From assembly GCA_002719955.1 (NCBI GenBank), contig PBFW01000019.1:1-64000 (forward strand): 64,000 bases of DNA. Direction: 5' to 3'. The notes under the pieces are model-generated. The model made no database searches. It was given only the letters and a program-made list of their open reading frames with translations, and was not told the origin of the DNA. The stretch's first letter is position 1, and each line of letters starts with the position of its first letter. Below are positions 26,755-36,353 of this stretch, in pieces. Position numbers and translations under genes: made by a program. This stretch comes from Deltaproteobacteria bacterium. GTDB taxonomy: Bacteria > Myxococcota_A > UBA9160 > UBA4427.

Positions 26755-28917
26755 TCAATTCGCAGTGGCCGACGATGCCGGTGCGGATTCTGCGCTGCGC
26801 GCCACGCGCAACGCCTGGCGGCGTTCCAACACATAGGCCCGTAGCGCGTCGACGTCCTCTTCTTTCAGCCATTTTTCGAAGGAGGGCATGCCGCGTTCGA
26901 GCAGAGCGCCCTCCATGAGGATTTCCTCGAACTGCGTGTAGCGTGTCGGTGTGAGCATTCGCAGGTCGGGAATCGTCCCTCCGCCGATCGCTGAAGGGCC
27001 GTGGCAGGCGACGCACCAGGTATGGTAGGTCTCGAATCCGGCCTTCACGAGGGCTGCGTCCGCGGTGACGGGAATCGCCTCGGGTGAAAATTTCGGCGCG
27101 GATTCAGTGGGGAGCTTGCGCTCGCCGCCCAATTTGAAGGTGAGCAAGCGCCCGTGATTGCCCGACGCGAGGGTCTCGTCGGGTGGGTCGGCACTCGCGA
27201 GGGCATACCCCCCGCCCCAGCCCGCGAGCAGCGACACATATTGTTCGCCGTCGATCTCGTAGGTGATCGGCGGCGCGACCACACCGGTCCCGGCCGGTGT
27301 GCTGAAGAGTCGCTCACCGGTCGCGGCGCGAAACGCCTCGAAGGTGGCCTGCCCCGTTCCCTGGAAGACGAGTCCGCCGGCGGTCGAGAGCACGCCCCCG
27401 TTCCACGGGCGGCGATGGGGCACCCGCCAGACCTCACGCTGGGCCACGGGATCCCAGGCGAGCAGAAACCCCCCGAAGCCGCCCGCCGCGATCGATGTAC
27501 TCGCGACGATGGTGTCGATCCCCATATTCGACGCGCCGGGGCGGTAGCGAAAATCCGGGTCCAGCGCGAAGGCCATGCCCATCTCCATCGCCGGAATCAT
27601 GACCAGGCCCGTGTCGCGATGAAAGGACATCGGCTGCCAGTTGTGCCCGCCACTGGCGCCGGGCAGGATATCCTGGGTGGCCTCGCCGTAGAGCGCCCCT
27701 TCCGCCAGGACGGGGCGCCCCGTCTCGGGGTCGACCCGTTTGGCCCAGGTCACCGTCACATAGGGTTCGGCCGAGAGCAGCTCACCCGTCTCCCGGTCGA
27801 GCACATAGAAGAAGCCGTTCTTGGGCGCCTGCATCAGGACCCGACGCTGGCGCCCCCCGATCTCGAGTTCGGCCAGGATCATCGGCTGCGTGGCGGTGTA
27901 GTCCCAGCTGTCGCCGGGCGTCGTCTGGTAGTGCCAGACGAGTTCACCCGTGTCGGGTCGCAGAGCGAGAATCGAGGAGAGATAGAGATTGTCGCCACCG
28001 CCGGGGCTGCGGAGTGTCCTGATCCAGGGCGAGCCGTTCCCGGTCCCCACGTAAAGGAGATCGAGGTCGGGATCGAAGACCATCGAGTCCCAGACCGTGC
28101 CGCCTCCGCCGATTTCCCACCAGCGGCCCCCTTTCCAGGTCGCTGCCGCTCGCGCCAGCGCCGGGGATTCAAAGGGCTCTTCCGGATTTCCCGGGACCGT
28201 GTAGAAACGCCAGACGAGTTCGCCGCTCGATGCGTCGTAGGCCGACACATAGCCTCGAACGCCGAGCTCCGCGCCACTGTTGCCGATCAGGACCTTGCCC
28301 TTCACGACGCGCGGCGCCCCCGTGATCGTATAGGGCCGGCTCGGATCGGTGGTCTGTACCTCCCAGACGGGTTCGCCGCTCTTCGCATCGAGGGCGATGA
28401 GCCGCCCGTCGAGGGTGCCGACGTAGACCCGTCCGCGATAGAGCGCGGCTCCGCGGTTGACGACATCGCAGCACACCGAAGCGGCGACGCTGCGGGGAAC
28501 CTGGGGATCGTAGCGCCAGAGCTCGTGTCCTGTCTTCGCGTCGAGAGCGAAAACGATGCTCCATGACCCCGTCCCATACAGGACGCCGTCGTGGACCAGC
28601 GGAGTGGCTTCGAGGCCACGAATCGTTCCCGTTTCGTAGATCCACGCGAGCCCGAGTTCGGCGACGTTGCCCTCGTCGATCTGCGAGAGGGGGCTGTAAC
28701 GCTGCTCGGAGTAGGTCCGCCCGTAGCTGAGCCAATCTCCGGGATGCGTTGTCGCCGCCTCGCGCAGGGCGACGTCATCGGGTTGTGCGCTCATAAAGCC
28801 GGAGGTGGAATCCGGGGCATCGACGGGCGTGGCTGGATCGGAGTCGCCACAGCCGCAGCCGCTGACGAATCCGGCGAAAACAAGAAGTGCAAAGAGAATT
28901 CGAACTCGATTCGCCAT
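26755..28917 (-). CDS. Quinohaemoprotein alcohol dehydrogenase (PQQ + cytochrome c)
   Basis: 720 residues. Signal peptide with lipobox-like FVSGC near the N-terminus. Propeller domain about 50-620, including the vicinal Cys pair [15 protein letters not shown] and [19 protein letters not shown]-terminal c-type haem domain with CVACH at about 650. This is the type II QH-ADH layout. Two residues after the WD motif lies Thr, not the extra Asp that marks lanthanide-dependent enzymes, so calcium is the expected metal. It oxidises primary alcohols or similar in the periplasm. The start at 28917 is chosen for the signal peptide; the track start adds 13 residues. Confidence 0.9.
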   Translation of the reverse strand: MANRVRILFALLVFAGFVSGCGCGDSDPATPVDAPDSTSGFMSAQPDDVALREAATTHPGDWLSYGRTYSEQRYSPLSQIDEGNVAELGLAWIYETGTIRGLEATPLVHDGVLYGTGSWSIVFALDAKTGHELWRYDPQVPRSVAASVCCDVVNRGAALYRGRVYVGTLDGRLIALDAKSGEPVWEVQTTDPSRPYTITGAPRVVKGKVLIGNSGAELGVRGYVSAYDASSGELVWRFYTVPGNPEEPFESPALARAAATWKGGRWWEIGGGGTVWDSMVFDPDLDLLYVGTGNGSPWIRTLRSPGGGDNLYLSSILALRPDTGELVWHYQTTPGDSWDYTATQPMILAELEIGGRQRRVLMQAPKNGFFYVLDRETGELLSAEPYVTVTWAKRVDPETGRPVLAEGALYGEATQDILPGASGGHNWQPMSFHRDTGLVMIPAMEMGMAFALDPDFRYRPGASNMGIDTIVASTSIAAGGFGGFLLAWDPVAQREVWRVPHRRPWNGGVLSTAGGLVFQGTGQATFEAFRAATGERLFSTPAGTGVVAPPITYEIDGEQYVSLLAGWGGGYALASADPPDETLASGNHGRLLTFKLGGERKLPTESAPKFSPEAIPVTADAALVKAGFETYHTWCVACHGPSAIGGGTIPDLRMLTPTRYTQFEEILMEGALLERGMPSFEKWLKEEDVDALRAYVLERRQALRVARSAESAPASSATAN

Positions 28918-28992
28918 GGCGCTCTCATTATGACTTCTCCGGATCTGTAAAATCAAGCGAGCCCGTTCGCGACGCCTTCGCTGCCGACGGGA

Positions 28993-30159
28993 TCAGGAGA
29001 GTCCATATCGTTCGATGTAGGGGTCGAAGGCGTCAAGGATTTCCCTTTCGGTCAATCCGAAATCTTCGGGCCGCTTGCGTCGCTCATCAGGCGCCGGGGC
29101 AGGGTGTTCGACGAGCCAACGTTGCATCTTCGACTCGGTCTCCGGGCGCAGGTCGAGTTCAAAACGCTCGTAAATCTCGTCGATGACGCTCATCGGGTCG
29201 GTCAGCAGCACCTCCTGGTACACGTCGTGAAAGGCATTCGGGTGCGCTTCGCGCACCGCCATCGCATGTTCGGTCGCCTGTTTGTAGACCCGGACCTGGC
29301 GCGGGCCGATCGCGCGGGCCTCCGGGCTTCCGGGTCGAGGATCTCCCCGAAAGGCGCCCAGCATGCCGCACATCGACACGAGGGCGGGGACGAGTTTTCG
29401 ATGGGTGTGGATGATGCGGGCATCGGGAAAGACGGCCAGCAAGGTTTTCATCCGAAGCAGATGGGTCGGATTCTTGAGCAGCCAGGTCTTCCCGCGATCT
29501 CCGTTTCCGATCAGGCGGAGATTGTCTGCGAGCCTGTCGTAGCTCGACGCCTCGTCCTGGGCGAGAAACCACTCGTCGTAGGTCGGCAGGTCGAGGAGTG
29601 ACGGGATCTGATTGGTCACGAAGCTTTGCATCATCAGCGCCAGACACTCATCGACGTCGTCCGCTGCGATCCCGTGGACGGCCATGGCACGGGGGCTGCT
29701 CTCAGCCAGAGCGGCCACCGCCCTCGCCGCCGTCTGGTAGTGGGGGTGCGCGTTCCAGGATTCCCGCGTGGGGCGAACGATCGGATTCGGGATGATCCAA
29801 CGTTCCAGGCCCTGGAATTGCGGATCCATCGCCAGCAGCTGATGCAGAGCGGTTGTTCCCGTACGTGGGATTCCGGTGATGACGAGCGGCCGCACGATCG
29901 GCTGGTCGAGGCATTCCGGCGTTTCCGTCCATCCACGCTGAGAATGGAGTCTCCCCACCAATCCCGGCAGCGTCATTGCGAAACAGGCCGCTCGCGTCGA
30001 GGTGTCCTTCCCGAGATCGGCCTCGTAGGCGGAGATCAGCCGGTGCAGCCCCGGGAGATGGTCTTCTCCGCCAAAATCACTGAATCCGGTCGAGTCGCGT
30101 GCGGCTTCACACAATGCGCCCTCGAAGTCGGCATAACACGGAGGATCCACAAGCTTCAT
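28993..30159 (-). CDS. Sulfotransferase-family protein
   Basis: 388 residues of the Sulfotransfer_3-like group. The PAPS-binding loop is PLVITGIPRTGTTALHQLL. Later blocks include MMQSFVTNQIPSLLDLPTYDEWF, KTWLLKNPTHLLRMKTLLAVFPDARIIHTHR (3'-phosphate-binding region) and the R-rich C-terminus. The acceptor is not predictable; bacterial members sulfate lipids, sugars or steroids, or lack shown activity. The ATG at 30159 follows GGAGAAGATCTCGG. It lies downstream of the TauD gene on the same strand, near the sulfur-related TauD enzyme and 12 kb from a sulfatase-like enzyme. Confidence 0.87.
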   Translation of the reverse strand: MKLVDPPCYADFEGALCEAARDSTGFSDFGGEDHLPGLHRLISAYEADLGKDTSTRAACFAMTLPGLVGRLHSQRGWTETPECLDQPIVRPLVITGIPRTGTTALHQLLAMDPQFQGLERWIIPNPIVRPTRESWNAHPHYQTAARAVAALAESSPRAMAVHGIAADDVDECLALMMQSFVTNQIPSLLDLPTYDEWFLAQDEASSYDRLADNLRLIGNGDRGKTWLLKNPTHLLRMKTLLAVFPDARIIHTHRKLVPALVSMCGMLGAFRGDPRPGSPEARAIGPRQVRVYKQATEHAMAVREAHPNAFHDVYQEVLLTDPMSVIDEIYERFELDLRPETESKMQRWLVEHPAPAPDERRKRPEDFGLTEREILDAFDPYIERYGLS

Positions 30160-30272
30160 CCGAGATCTTCTCCGCGTGATCCAAATCCGAGTCGCGCGTT
30201 TGAGGAGTGTAGAGGGTGGTCGAGCAGCAAGGCGATCAGGTTTGTAGGATCTGGGTCGGCTCGTTCGCGGTG

Positions 30273-31166
30273 TCAGGCGCTCGGACGGGCCTGACCCAGG
30301 ATCGAGACCCGCCCGCCGACCCTCGAGTGGGGATAGTAGTCCCAGATGGCGTGGTGCTGGGTGCAGAGGTTGTCCCAGAACGTGAGTGTGTTGGGGGCCC
30401 AATGCACGCGGCAATGGAGCTTGTGGGTCGATGCGATGTGGTGGAAGAGCAGGTCGAGAAGGCCGCGGCTCTCGGCTGCGCTGAGGCCCACGATGTGCGT
30501 CGTGAAGGCGCTATTCACGTAGAGCAGTTTTCGGCCGGTATCCGGGTGGCGCACGACGACGGGGTGCTCGCAGCTCGGGAATTCCTCTCCGGGGGTGGGC
30601 AAGCCGATTCCCATCGCCTGCTGCTCGGAGTAGGGTCCGGCGCCGTCGTGAACCGCGCTCAATCCTTCGAGCAAACCTTTGATCGGATCCGAGAGCAGCT
30701 CGTAGGCCATATACATATTGGCGTAGAGCGTGTCGCCGCCGCCGCAGGTGGGCGTCTCCCGGATGTAGAGCATCGAGCCCCAGAGCGGAATCTCTTCGCA
30801 GGTCACGTCTGCGTGCCAGCCGTCGCCAGGCGTGAAAGGGGAGTCGGCATTCGTATGTACGGGGAGGATCTCGGGATGGGGAATCTTTGCCCCGCGCAGC
30901 TGGGGGTGAACGTGGAGATCGCCGAAACGCCGACCCAGATCTTTATGCTGATCGGCGTTGAGCGCCTGCTCCGGAAAGACCAGGACCATCCAGTCGTGAA
31001 GGGCTCGGCGGAGTTCTTTGTGCTCTTCATCCGAGAGGGGGGTGGAGAGGTCGAGGCCCCGGATTTCCGCCCCGATATGCGGCGTCAGGGTCCTGATCTG
31101 GAAGTGGTCGTATTCGAATCTGCGCTTCGGGACCGGGACGTGATCGGGGTGGTGATCGAGGGGCAT
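30273..31166 (-). CDS. TauD/TfdA-family Fe(II)/2-oxoglutarate dioxygenase
   Basis: 297 residues. Facial triad start HxD in WHADVTCEE, distal His in the CTQHHAIWDYY region, and Arg in RVGGRVSILG for 2-oxoglutarate. The N-terminal block HIGAEIRGLDLSTPLSDEE is typical. Substrates in the family include taurine, alkylsulfates and aryloxyacids; which one applies here is not shown. The ATG at 31166 has AAGGAG upstream. It is divergent from the P450 at 31371, and a paralogue lies at 56.6-57.5 kb. Confidence 0.92.
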   Translation of the reverse strand: MPLDHHPDHVPVPKRRFEYDHFQIRTLTPHIGAEIRGLDLSTPLSDEEHKELRRALHDWMVLVFPEQALNADQHKDLGRRFGDLHVHPQLRGAKIPHPEILPVHTNADSPFTPGDGWHADVTCEEIPLWGSMLYIRETPTCGGGDTLYANMYMAYELLSDPIKGLLEGLSAVHDGAGPYSEQQAMGIGLPTPGEEFPSCEHPVVVRHPDTGRKLLYVNSAFTTHIVGLSAAESRGLLDLLFHHIASTHKLHCRVHWAPNTLTFWDNLCTQHHAIWDYYPHSRVGGRVSILGQARPSA

Positions 31167-31370
31167 TGCCTGCTCTCCTTGTCTTTCCGAGTGTGCTGCG
31201 CCGGGAGGGAGTCTCTGCGCCCACCAGAATAGATCAGCGTGGCGCCAGCTTCGGGGGTTGGGGGATCACCCGGTGGGGCGACTCGCGGGGGCTCCGAGCG
31301 GGGGGGCCAGATCATACCGGCGGATTGTGCGGGGAGATATGTTTGCCCGAATTTTGTCGAGGAGAGCAGC

Positions 31371-32597
31371 ATGTCCGCAGCCACCGAAGAGTTGGATTTT
31401 TCGTTCGATTCGCCCGAGGTCCGGGAGAACCCGTACCCGCTTCTCGATCGCCTGCGCAAGGAGGATCCCGTCCACTTCGTGACCGAGCTGGATTTCTGGC
31501 TCCTCACCCGGTACGAGGATATCCGAGCGATGTTCACCGACCCGCGCGTGTCGGGGGATCGGCGCAACTGGCAGCACTACGTGCGGCCGCCCGAGGGCTC
31601 GCTCTTTCGCTGGGTCGACGAGCACGGCACGATGGCCGTCACGCGCAAGGAGCATACCCGCGTGCGCCGACTCCTGGGCTCTGGCTTTACGCCGCGCGGG
31701 GTCGCGCGCATGAATCGGCAGATTCGAGAAGTGGTGGACCGCCACGCGAAGCCGCTTCATGGACGCACGGGCGTCATCGATATCATGGCGGAATTCACCA
31801 CGCCGATTCCGATGGCCGTGGTCAGTCGCATCACGGGCGTTTCTGCCCCCGACGGCAGCGAGGAACGCTTCAGCAGAGTCGGCCAGGAAACCATCCGCGG
31901 CTTCTTCGGTTTCGTGAGCGACGAGATCATGGAGCGCGCCGAGACCTCCTACCGCGAGCTTTCGTCCTGGGTTCGCAATACGGTCAGCATGCGCCGGGAA
32001 TCGCCGCGCGAGGATCTGATCTCGGACCTGGTGCAGGCGCGTGATGGTGTCGAGATACTCAGCGATGACGATATCGTGGCCCTGGTGAGCGCGATCCTCG
32101 CGGCGGGAAGCGAAACGACCGCGCTGGGTGGGACGATCGCGGTCACGACACTCCTCGAGCATCCCGAGGCGCTCGAGCGCCTGCGAGCGGACCGCTCCCT
32201 GATCCCTCAGGCCGTGAGCGAGATCCTTCGTTACGGGTTCGGGGGGGCCTCCGGCACCGCTCGTTATGCGACGGAGGATTTCGAGCTTCACGGTCGTCAG
32301 ATCCGCAAGGGACAGATGATCATGCTCAGCGTGGGCAGCGCGAGCCGAGACCCGTCGGTCTATCCCGATCCGGGACGTTTCGACATCGATCGCGATCCCA
32401 AGGATCTTCTCACCTTCGGCTTCGGTCCCCATTATTGCCTGGGAGCGAACCTGGCTCGCGAAGAGCTGGTCTGCATGGTCGACGCTGCGCTCGACTTTCT
32501 GCCCCCCGGCGCACACCTTGTGACGGAGCAGGTCGAGATGCAGTCGGTAGGCCTCTTCGACCGGTCCACGAATTGTCCCATCGACTTCGCTCGCTGA
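31371..32597 (+). CDS. Cytochrome P450
   Basis: 408 residues, typical soluble bacterial P450. I-helix AGSETTALGG, ExxR in VSEILRYG, and haem loop FGFGPHYCLGANLA with the axial Cys. GAGGAGAGCAGC precedes the ATG at 31371; the track's upstream extension overlaps the promoter region shared with the TauD gene. No redox partner is adjacent. Substrate unknown. Confidence 0.95.
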   Translation: MSAATEELDFSFDSPEVRENPYPLLDRLRKEDPVHFVTELDFWLLTRYEDIRAMFTDPRVSGDRRNWQHYVRPPEGSLFRWVDEHGTMAVTRKEHTRVRRLLGSGFTPRGVARMNRQIREVVDRHAKPLHGRTGVIDIMAEFTTPIPMAVVSRITGVSAPDGSEERFSRVGQETIRGFFGFVSDEIMERAETSYRELSSWVRNTVSMRRESPREDLISDLVQARDGVEILSDDDIVALVSAILAAGSETTALGGTIAVTTLLEHPEALERLRADRSLIPQAVSEILRYGFGGASGTARYATEDFELHGRQIRKGQMIMLSVGSASRDPSVYPDPGRFDIDRDPKDLLTFGFGPHYCLGANLAREELVCMVDAALDFLPPGAHLVTEQVEMQSVGLFDRSTNCPIDFAR

Positions 32598-32617
32598 GGG
32601 AGACGATCGGTCGGTTG

Positions 32618-34561
32618 TCAGGAGGCCTTCCGGACAGGGGGCGCGCCACGGTCGGGCGTCCCGCCGGAGCGCGGGGCCGCGTGGGCCGGGCAGCCGAGTT
32701 CGTCCCGGTAGAGGACCTGGCAGTCGAGGCATTCGGTCATGTTGATCTTCCCGTCGGGCTCGATCGCCTGAACCGGGCAGCGCCGCTCGCATAACTGGCA
32801 TGGACGCCCGCATTGAGAATGCCGATCGAGCCAAGCGAGCCTTCGGGCCCGGCCACCGAGCGCCATCACCGCTCCGAGCGGGCAGAGAAATCGGCAGTAG
32901 AACCTTTCGACGACGATCCCCGCCCCGAGCAGACACCCGGCATACACGAGATAGGGCCAGTCGCGAGAGCGCCCGAGTACGATGGCGGTCTCGAAGGGTT
33001 CGATTTCCGAGGCCCCCAGAGCGGCTTCGAACGAGTAGATGGCCAGGCCAACGAGTCCCAGGAGCAGCCCGTATTTGATCGGCCAGAGCCACCGGTGGCT
33101 GGCGTACGAGAGCCTGAGGGGTTGAACGCCGAGGAAGCGGGCGGCGCGGGCGGTCAGCTCCTGAAGAGCGCCGAAAGGGCAGAGCCAGCGGAGGATCGTC
33201 ATCTGCGCACCGGTAGACCAGCCGACCCATCCGAGCGTGGAGAGCAGGAAACCGATCCGAAAAATCTCATGGAGACGGGATCGTTGCACCAGTGATGGGA
33301 TCCTGAGGAGCGCGACGGTCAACGCGATCAGTGCGCCGACGAGAATCGAAATCTCGACGGTCTGGGCGCGCCACGTCGAGCGCCAGACCGGTTTCCAGAG
33401 CTCATCGACCCCCGCCACGTCCGCTCGAGCGAGGAGATAGCGTTTGGGCACCCGATAGCTGATGGCGTCCGCGAAGGGGGCCGGCTCGATGGTCGCGTCC
33501 CGAATCGCCAACTCGAGGGCGAAAGGGGCAGCCGAGTCGAATCCGGACGCCGCGGCGAGTCGCAGCAGTGCGATCTCGTCGAAGCGGGGGCCTCCGCCGC
33601 TCGCAGGAAGGGGATGTGTCGATAGGATTCCCGGTAGAGCGTGAAGACTTCGTCCTTCTGCCGCAGCCGGATGCGATCGAATTCGCCGGACCGGTAGACC
33701 TCGCTTCCGATGAATGATCTCGTCCCGTCCGCCATGATCAGGAGCGCCGTGTCCGCGGCCCCGAGAGCGCCCACGTAGAGCTCATAATTGTCGACGCCCA
33801 GCAGATTGCGGCCCACTCGGGCGGGCGTGACCCGCGCCGCATAGAGGTCGATCAGGAGCTCGGCTTGCGATCGGGTCATCGAGCCGGATCCGTGTGGGGT
33901 GTTCATCTCCGTCGAGTCCGCGTGATTGCGCGACCCGCCGCGCCGACCGCAGGATCGTCTGGTTGAATAACGTCGAGCTGATCGTGGCGGAGCTGATGGC
34001 ATCGATCTCGCCCTCCGCGAGGGCGCCGTCGGGTTCGACCTGCCAGGTGCGTTCGAATTGGATTCCCTCGTATCGCGCGATGAAGGCCGTTACGCGTTGC
34101 TGAACCGCTCCGTCGATGATCGGCTGGTGGTGCCGAACGAGTCTGGCACCCGCGAGATGACCCTTCAGATCGATTCCCGCGATGATGCTGAAGGTCGACG
34201 ACACGAAGCTGAGGCCCCCGACGACATCGCGGGTGGCGAAGAGATAACCCACCGGGACACGCCCCTCGAAGACCAGGGCCGCCGGTGGATCTCCCCCGAT
34301 CGCATCCGAGTGGGCCGATCCCGGGAAGATCTCGGATCGCAGATCATCGGAAAGCCAGACCGGAAGATCGTTTGCGGGGGCTTCAGCCGCTGGAAGGGAA
34401 AAGGCGACGATCAGCACCAGGCGCGCGATGTGGAGGAGCCGCCAGCGAGGGGTGGGCGGATCATCCGCGATCGGCCCACCCCTCGCGTCGCAGAGTTCGC
34501 AAACACGCAGATGTCCGAGGGCGGTTGCGTTTTCGCCCGCCCGCCGCTCATGGGAATCCAT
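32618..34561 (-). pseudogene. NosR-like membrane ferredoxin/FMN protein broken by two frameshifts
   Basis: Three frames together read like one NosR/NirI-type protein. Frame 1 (about 34561-33900): signal peptide LVLIVAFSLPAAEA and an FMN domain ending in DAISSATISSTLFNQ, the covalent-FMN Ser/Thr motif. Frame 2 (about 33880-33590): ARVGRNLLGVDNYELYVGAL and FIGSEVYRSGEFDRI. Frame 3 (33590-32618): RFDEIALLRLAAASGF, several membrane helices, CPFGALQEL, CRFLCPLGAVMAL and a cysteine-rich 4Fe-4S tail CGRPCQLCERRCPVQA. The first shift behaves as +1, the second as a missing C in a run of five at 33586-33590. It may be a pseudogene or two sequencing errors. No nosZ is nearby. Confidence 0.8.
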
Positions 34562-34647
34562 CCGCTCGACATCTCCTCGCCGTCGAGTGAAAACGATCGC
34601 GAGATCGGACGGAGCGGCCCGTCCCCCCCGGAGAATCCGTGTCGGAA

Positions 34648-36147
34648 CTAGCCCTTGTGGACGTATCCGTAGGCGTGGTTGCTGCGCTTGATCCCGCTCA
34701 CCTGATACTCGCTGCGAATCGCGTCGATGGAATCGTTCTGGAGGGCGCCGTGGGTGTCTGCGGCGTCGAGCCCGTAGATCTTCGCGGAATTCCCCCAGAA
34801 GATCGCATTTTTCACCGCACTGGAGGCGCCACCGAGGGGTGCGAAGCCGTGGCGCTCTTGCATGTCCTCCGGGACCTCGAGTCGCCGGAGGGCTTCGATC
34901 TGCCACTGGGGGGAGCCATACCAGGTGGAATCGGTGCCCCAGATGACTCGATTGGCCCCGAGTCCCTTGATCAGCGTTCCGAGCATGGCCGCGCACAGTC
35001 GCGGATGGGTCACGACCGTATTCGCGAAGGAGGTGCCGAGTTCGCCGTAGACGTTGTTGACGCCGAATTTCTCCGGAATCTTGGCGAGGTCGCTCACCCA
35101 GCGGATATAGCCCGTCTCTTCGAATTCTGCGGCATCGCGGTCGGGAATCTCGATGAAGGGGCGAAGCGCCGAGTGATAGATGATGAAGTTGATACCGGGC
35201 CAGTCGCGTGCCGCCTTTCCGACATCGTCCACCGTCGCATGCTTCCAGATGCCCGGGATCGCCTTCTCGTAGTCCCGTGCGATCAGGCCCTTGTGGATGC
35301 AGACCGTGTTGATGCCGGCCTTCTGGATCTTCTCGTAGAAGGGGTAGACGAGTTTCTCATCGTCCAGCCTCCAGGGATGCTTCGAGTCGCCGGGCTTGAG
35401 GGGGTCGCCGATCGTATAGCCCTTCCAGGAGTCGGGCTTGTATAGCTCGATCGCTTCGTCGACATGATCCGTCCAGCCGGGGCGCCCCGGCGTGAACCCC
35501 GAGTGGCAGAGCATTCGGCGGGAGCCGGCGATGCCGTTGACCAGCGCTCGCGAGCGGGCCGCCTGCTCGTTGGTGATCAGCCAGGGGCGATCCGCGAAGG
35601 GGACCGTGCTGAGGAGGGCGGCCTTCGTGTCGCTATCGAGATAGACCTCCTTCAGGTAGTACTCGAACTGGAAACGTTTGTGGATGATCCCCATCTCGTC
35701 GAGCATGTCGGGGTTCCAGTGTTTGGCCGCAAATTTCCCGACATCGATCGGCTCCGGGTCATGCAGATCGTCGCGATTGAAATGGGTCTGGGCGTCGAAG
35801 ATCAGCTGCCCCGCCAACCCCGAAGCCCGTTCGCCCGCCGCCCCGAAATCGCTCGCTTCGGCCTCTCCGACATCGAAGAGCCCGCCGTAGACCTCGTTCA
35901 TGGCCAGGAAGGCCGCCGCCATGCCCGAGGCGGTCTTGAGGAAGTCACGCCGGTCGAGCCCGACCTTCTTGCCGTAGCGGTCGCCGAGGTCGTCGATGCG
36001 CGCCTCGACCTTTTTCTGGTTCGGCGTCTGCGGAAGAGGCACATATTCGCCGTTGGAGACGACCCGCGTGGGCACCGGGGAGGGATGCGCGTCCTGCTCC
36101 GCAGGTACGACGTCATTCATTTCACGTTTGGAAAGCCATTCCGTCAT
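34648..36147 (-). CDS. Amidohydrolase (PF04909-type) with Tat-like signal
   Basis: 499 residues. A twin-arginine motif DRRDFLKTASGMAAAFLAM lies at about 65-83, unusually far from the chosen start, so a shorter translation start is possible. The hydrolase domain follows: FDAQTHFNRDD (altered metal motif), INTVCIHKGL, FIIYHSALRPF, NVYGELG and WGTDSTWYGSPQWQIEAL. It is probably exported folded to the periplasm. It might hydrolyse or decarboxylate an aromatic or lactone substrate. The ATG at 36147 has GAGGAATCGAAGACC upstream. It is divergent from the P450 at 36354. Confidence 0.87.
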   Translation of the reverse strand: MTEWLSKREMNDVVPAEQDAHPSPVPTRVVSNGEYVPLPQTPNQKKVEARIDDLGDRYGKKVGLDRRDFLKTASGMAAAFLAMNEVYGGLFDVGEAEASDFGAAGERASGLAGQLIFDAQTHFNRDDLHDPEPIDVGKFAAKHWNPDMLDEMGIIHKRFQFEYYLKEVYLDSDTKAALLSTVPFADRPWLITNEQAARSRALVNGIAGSRRMLCHSGFTPGRPGWTDHVDEAIELYKPDSWKGYTIGDPLKPGDSKHPWRLDDEKLVYPFYEKIQKAGINTVCIHKGLIARDYEKAIPGIWKHATVDDVGKAARDWPGINFIIYHSALRPFIEIPDRDAAEFEETGYIRWVSDLAKIPEKFGVNNVYGELGTSFANTVVTHPRLCAAMLGTLIKGLGANRVIWGTDSTWYGSPQWQIEALRRLEVPEDMQERHGFAPLGGASSAVKNAIFWGNSAKIYGLDAADTHGALQNDSIDAIRSEYQVSGIKRSNHAYGYVHKG

Positions 36148-36251
36148 GGTCTTCGATTCCTCGACTCACCGGGTCATCGTTGCCCCGCGGACGTTCCGGG
36201 GGAGCAACGCGCGTCTTCTCGAGCGCCCGAATCAAAGCAGATCGACCATAA

Positions 36252-36267
36252 TCAAGCAAGCGCTTGA
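36252..36267. promoter_or_regulatory. Palindromic operator candidate between amidohydrolase and P450
   Basis: TCAAGCAAGCGCTTGA contains the perfect 10-bp dyad CAAGCGCTTG, and its outer TCAAG/CTTGA arms also match. This resembles binding sites of TetR-family regulators with AAGC...GCTT arms. It sits in the 206-bp divergent intergenic region. No regulator gene is adjacent. Confidence 0.4.
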
Positions 36268-36353
36268 CCAAGGTTTCCTTGGGGCTAGTCTGACGGTCGC
36301 ATCTCGCTGCAATCAGCGTGACGGGGGGCCAGAGCGTCCCGAGAGGAAATGCC

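Noticed and set aside
31266-33230. 654-aa minus-strand ORF antisense to the P450
   Set aside because: Shadow ORF of the P450 gene; the sense product has all P450 motifs.
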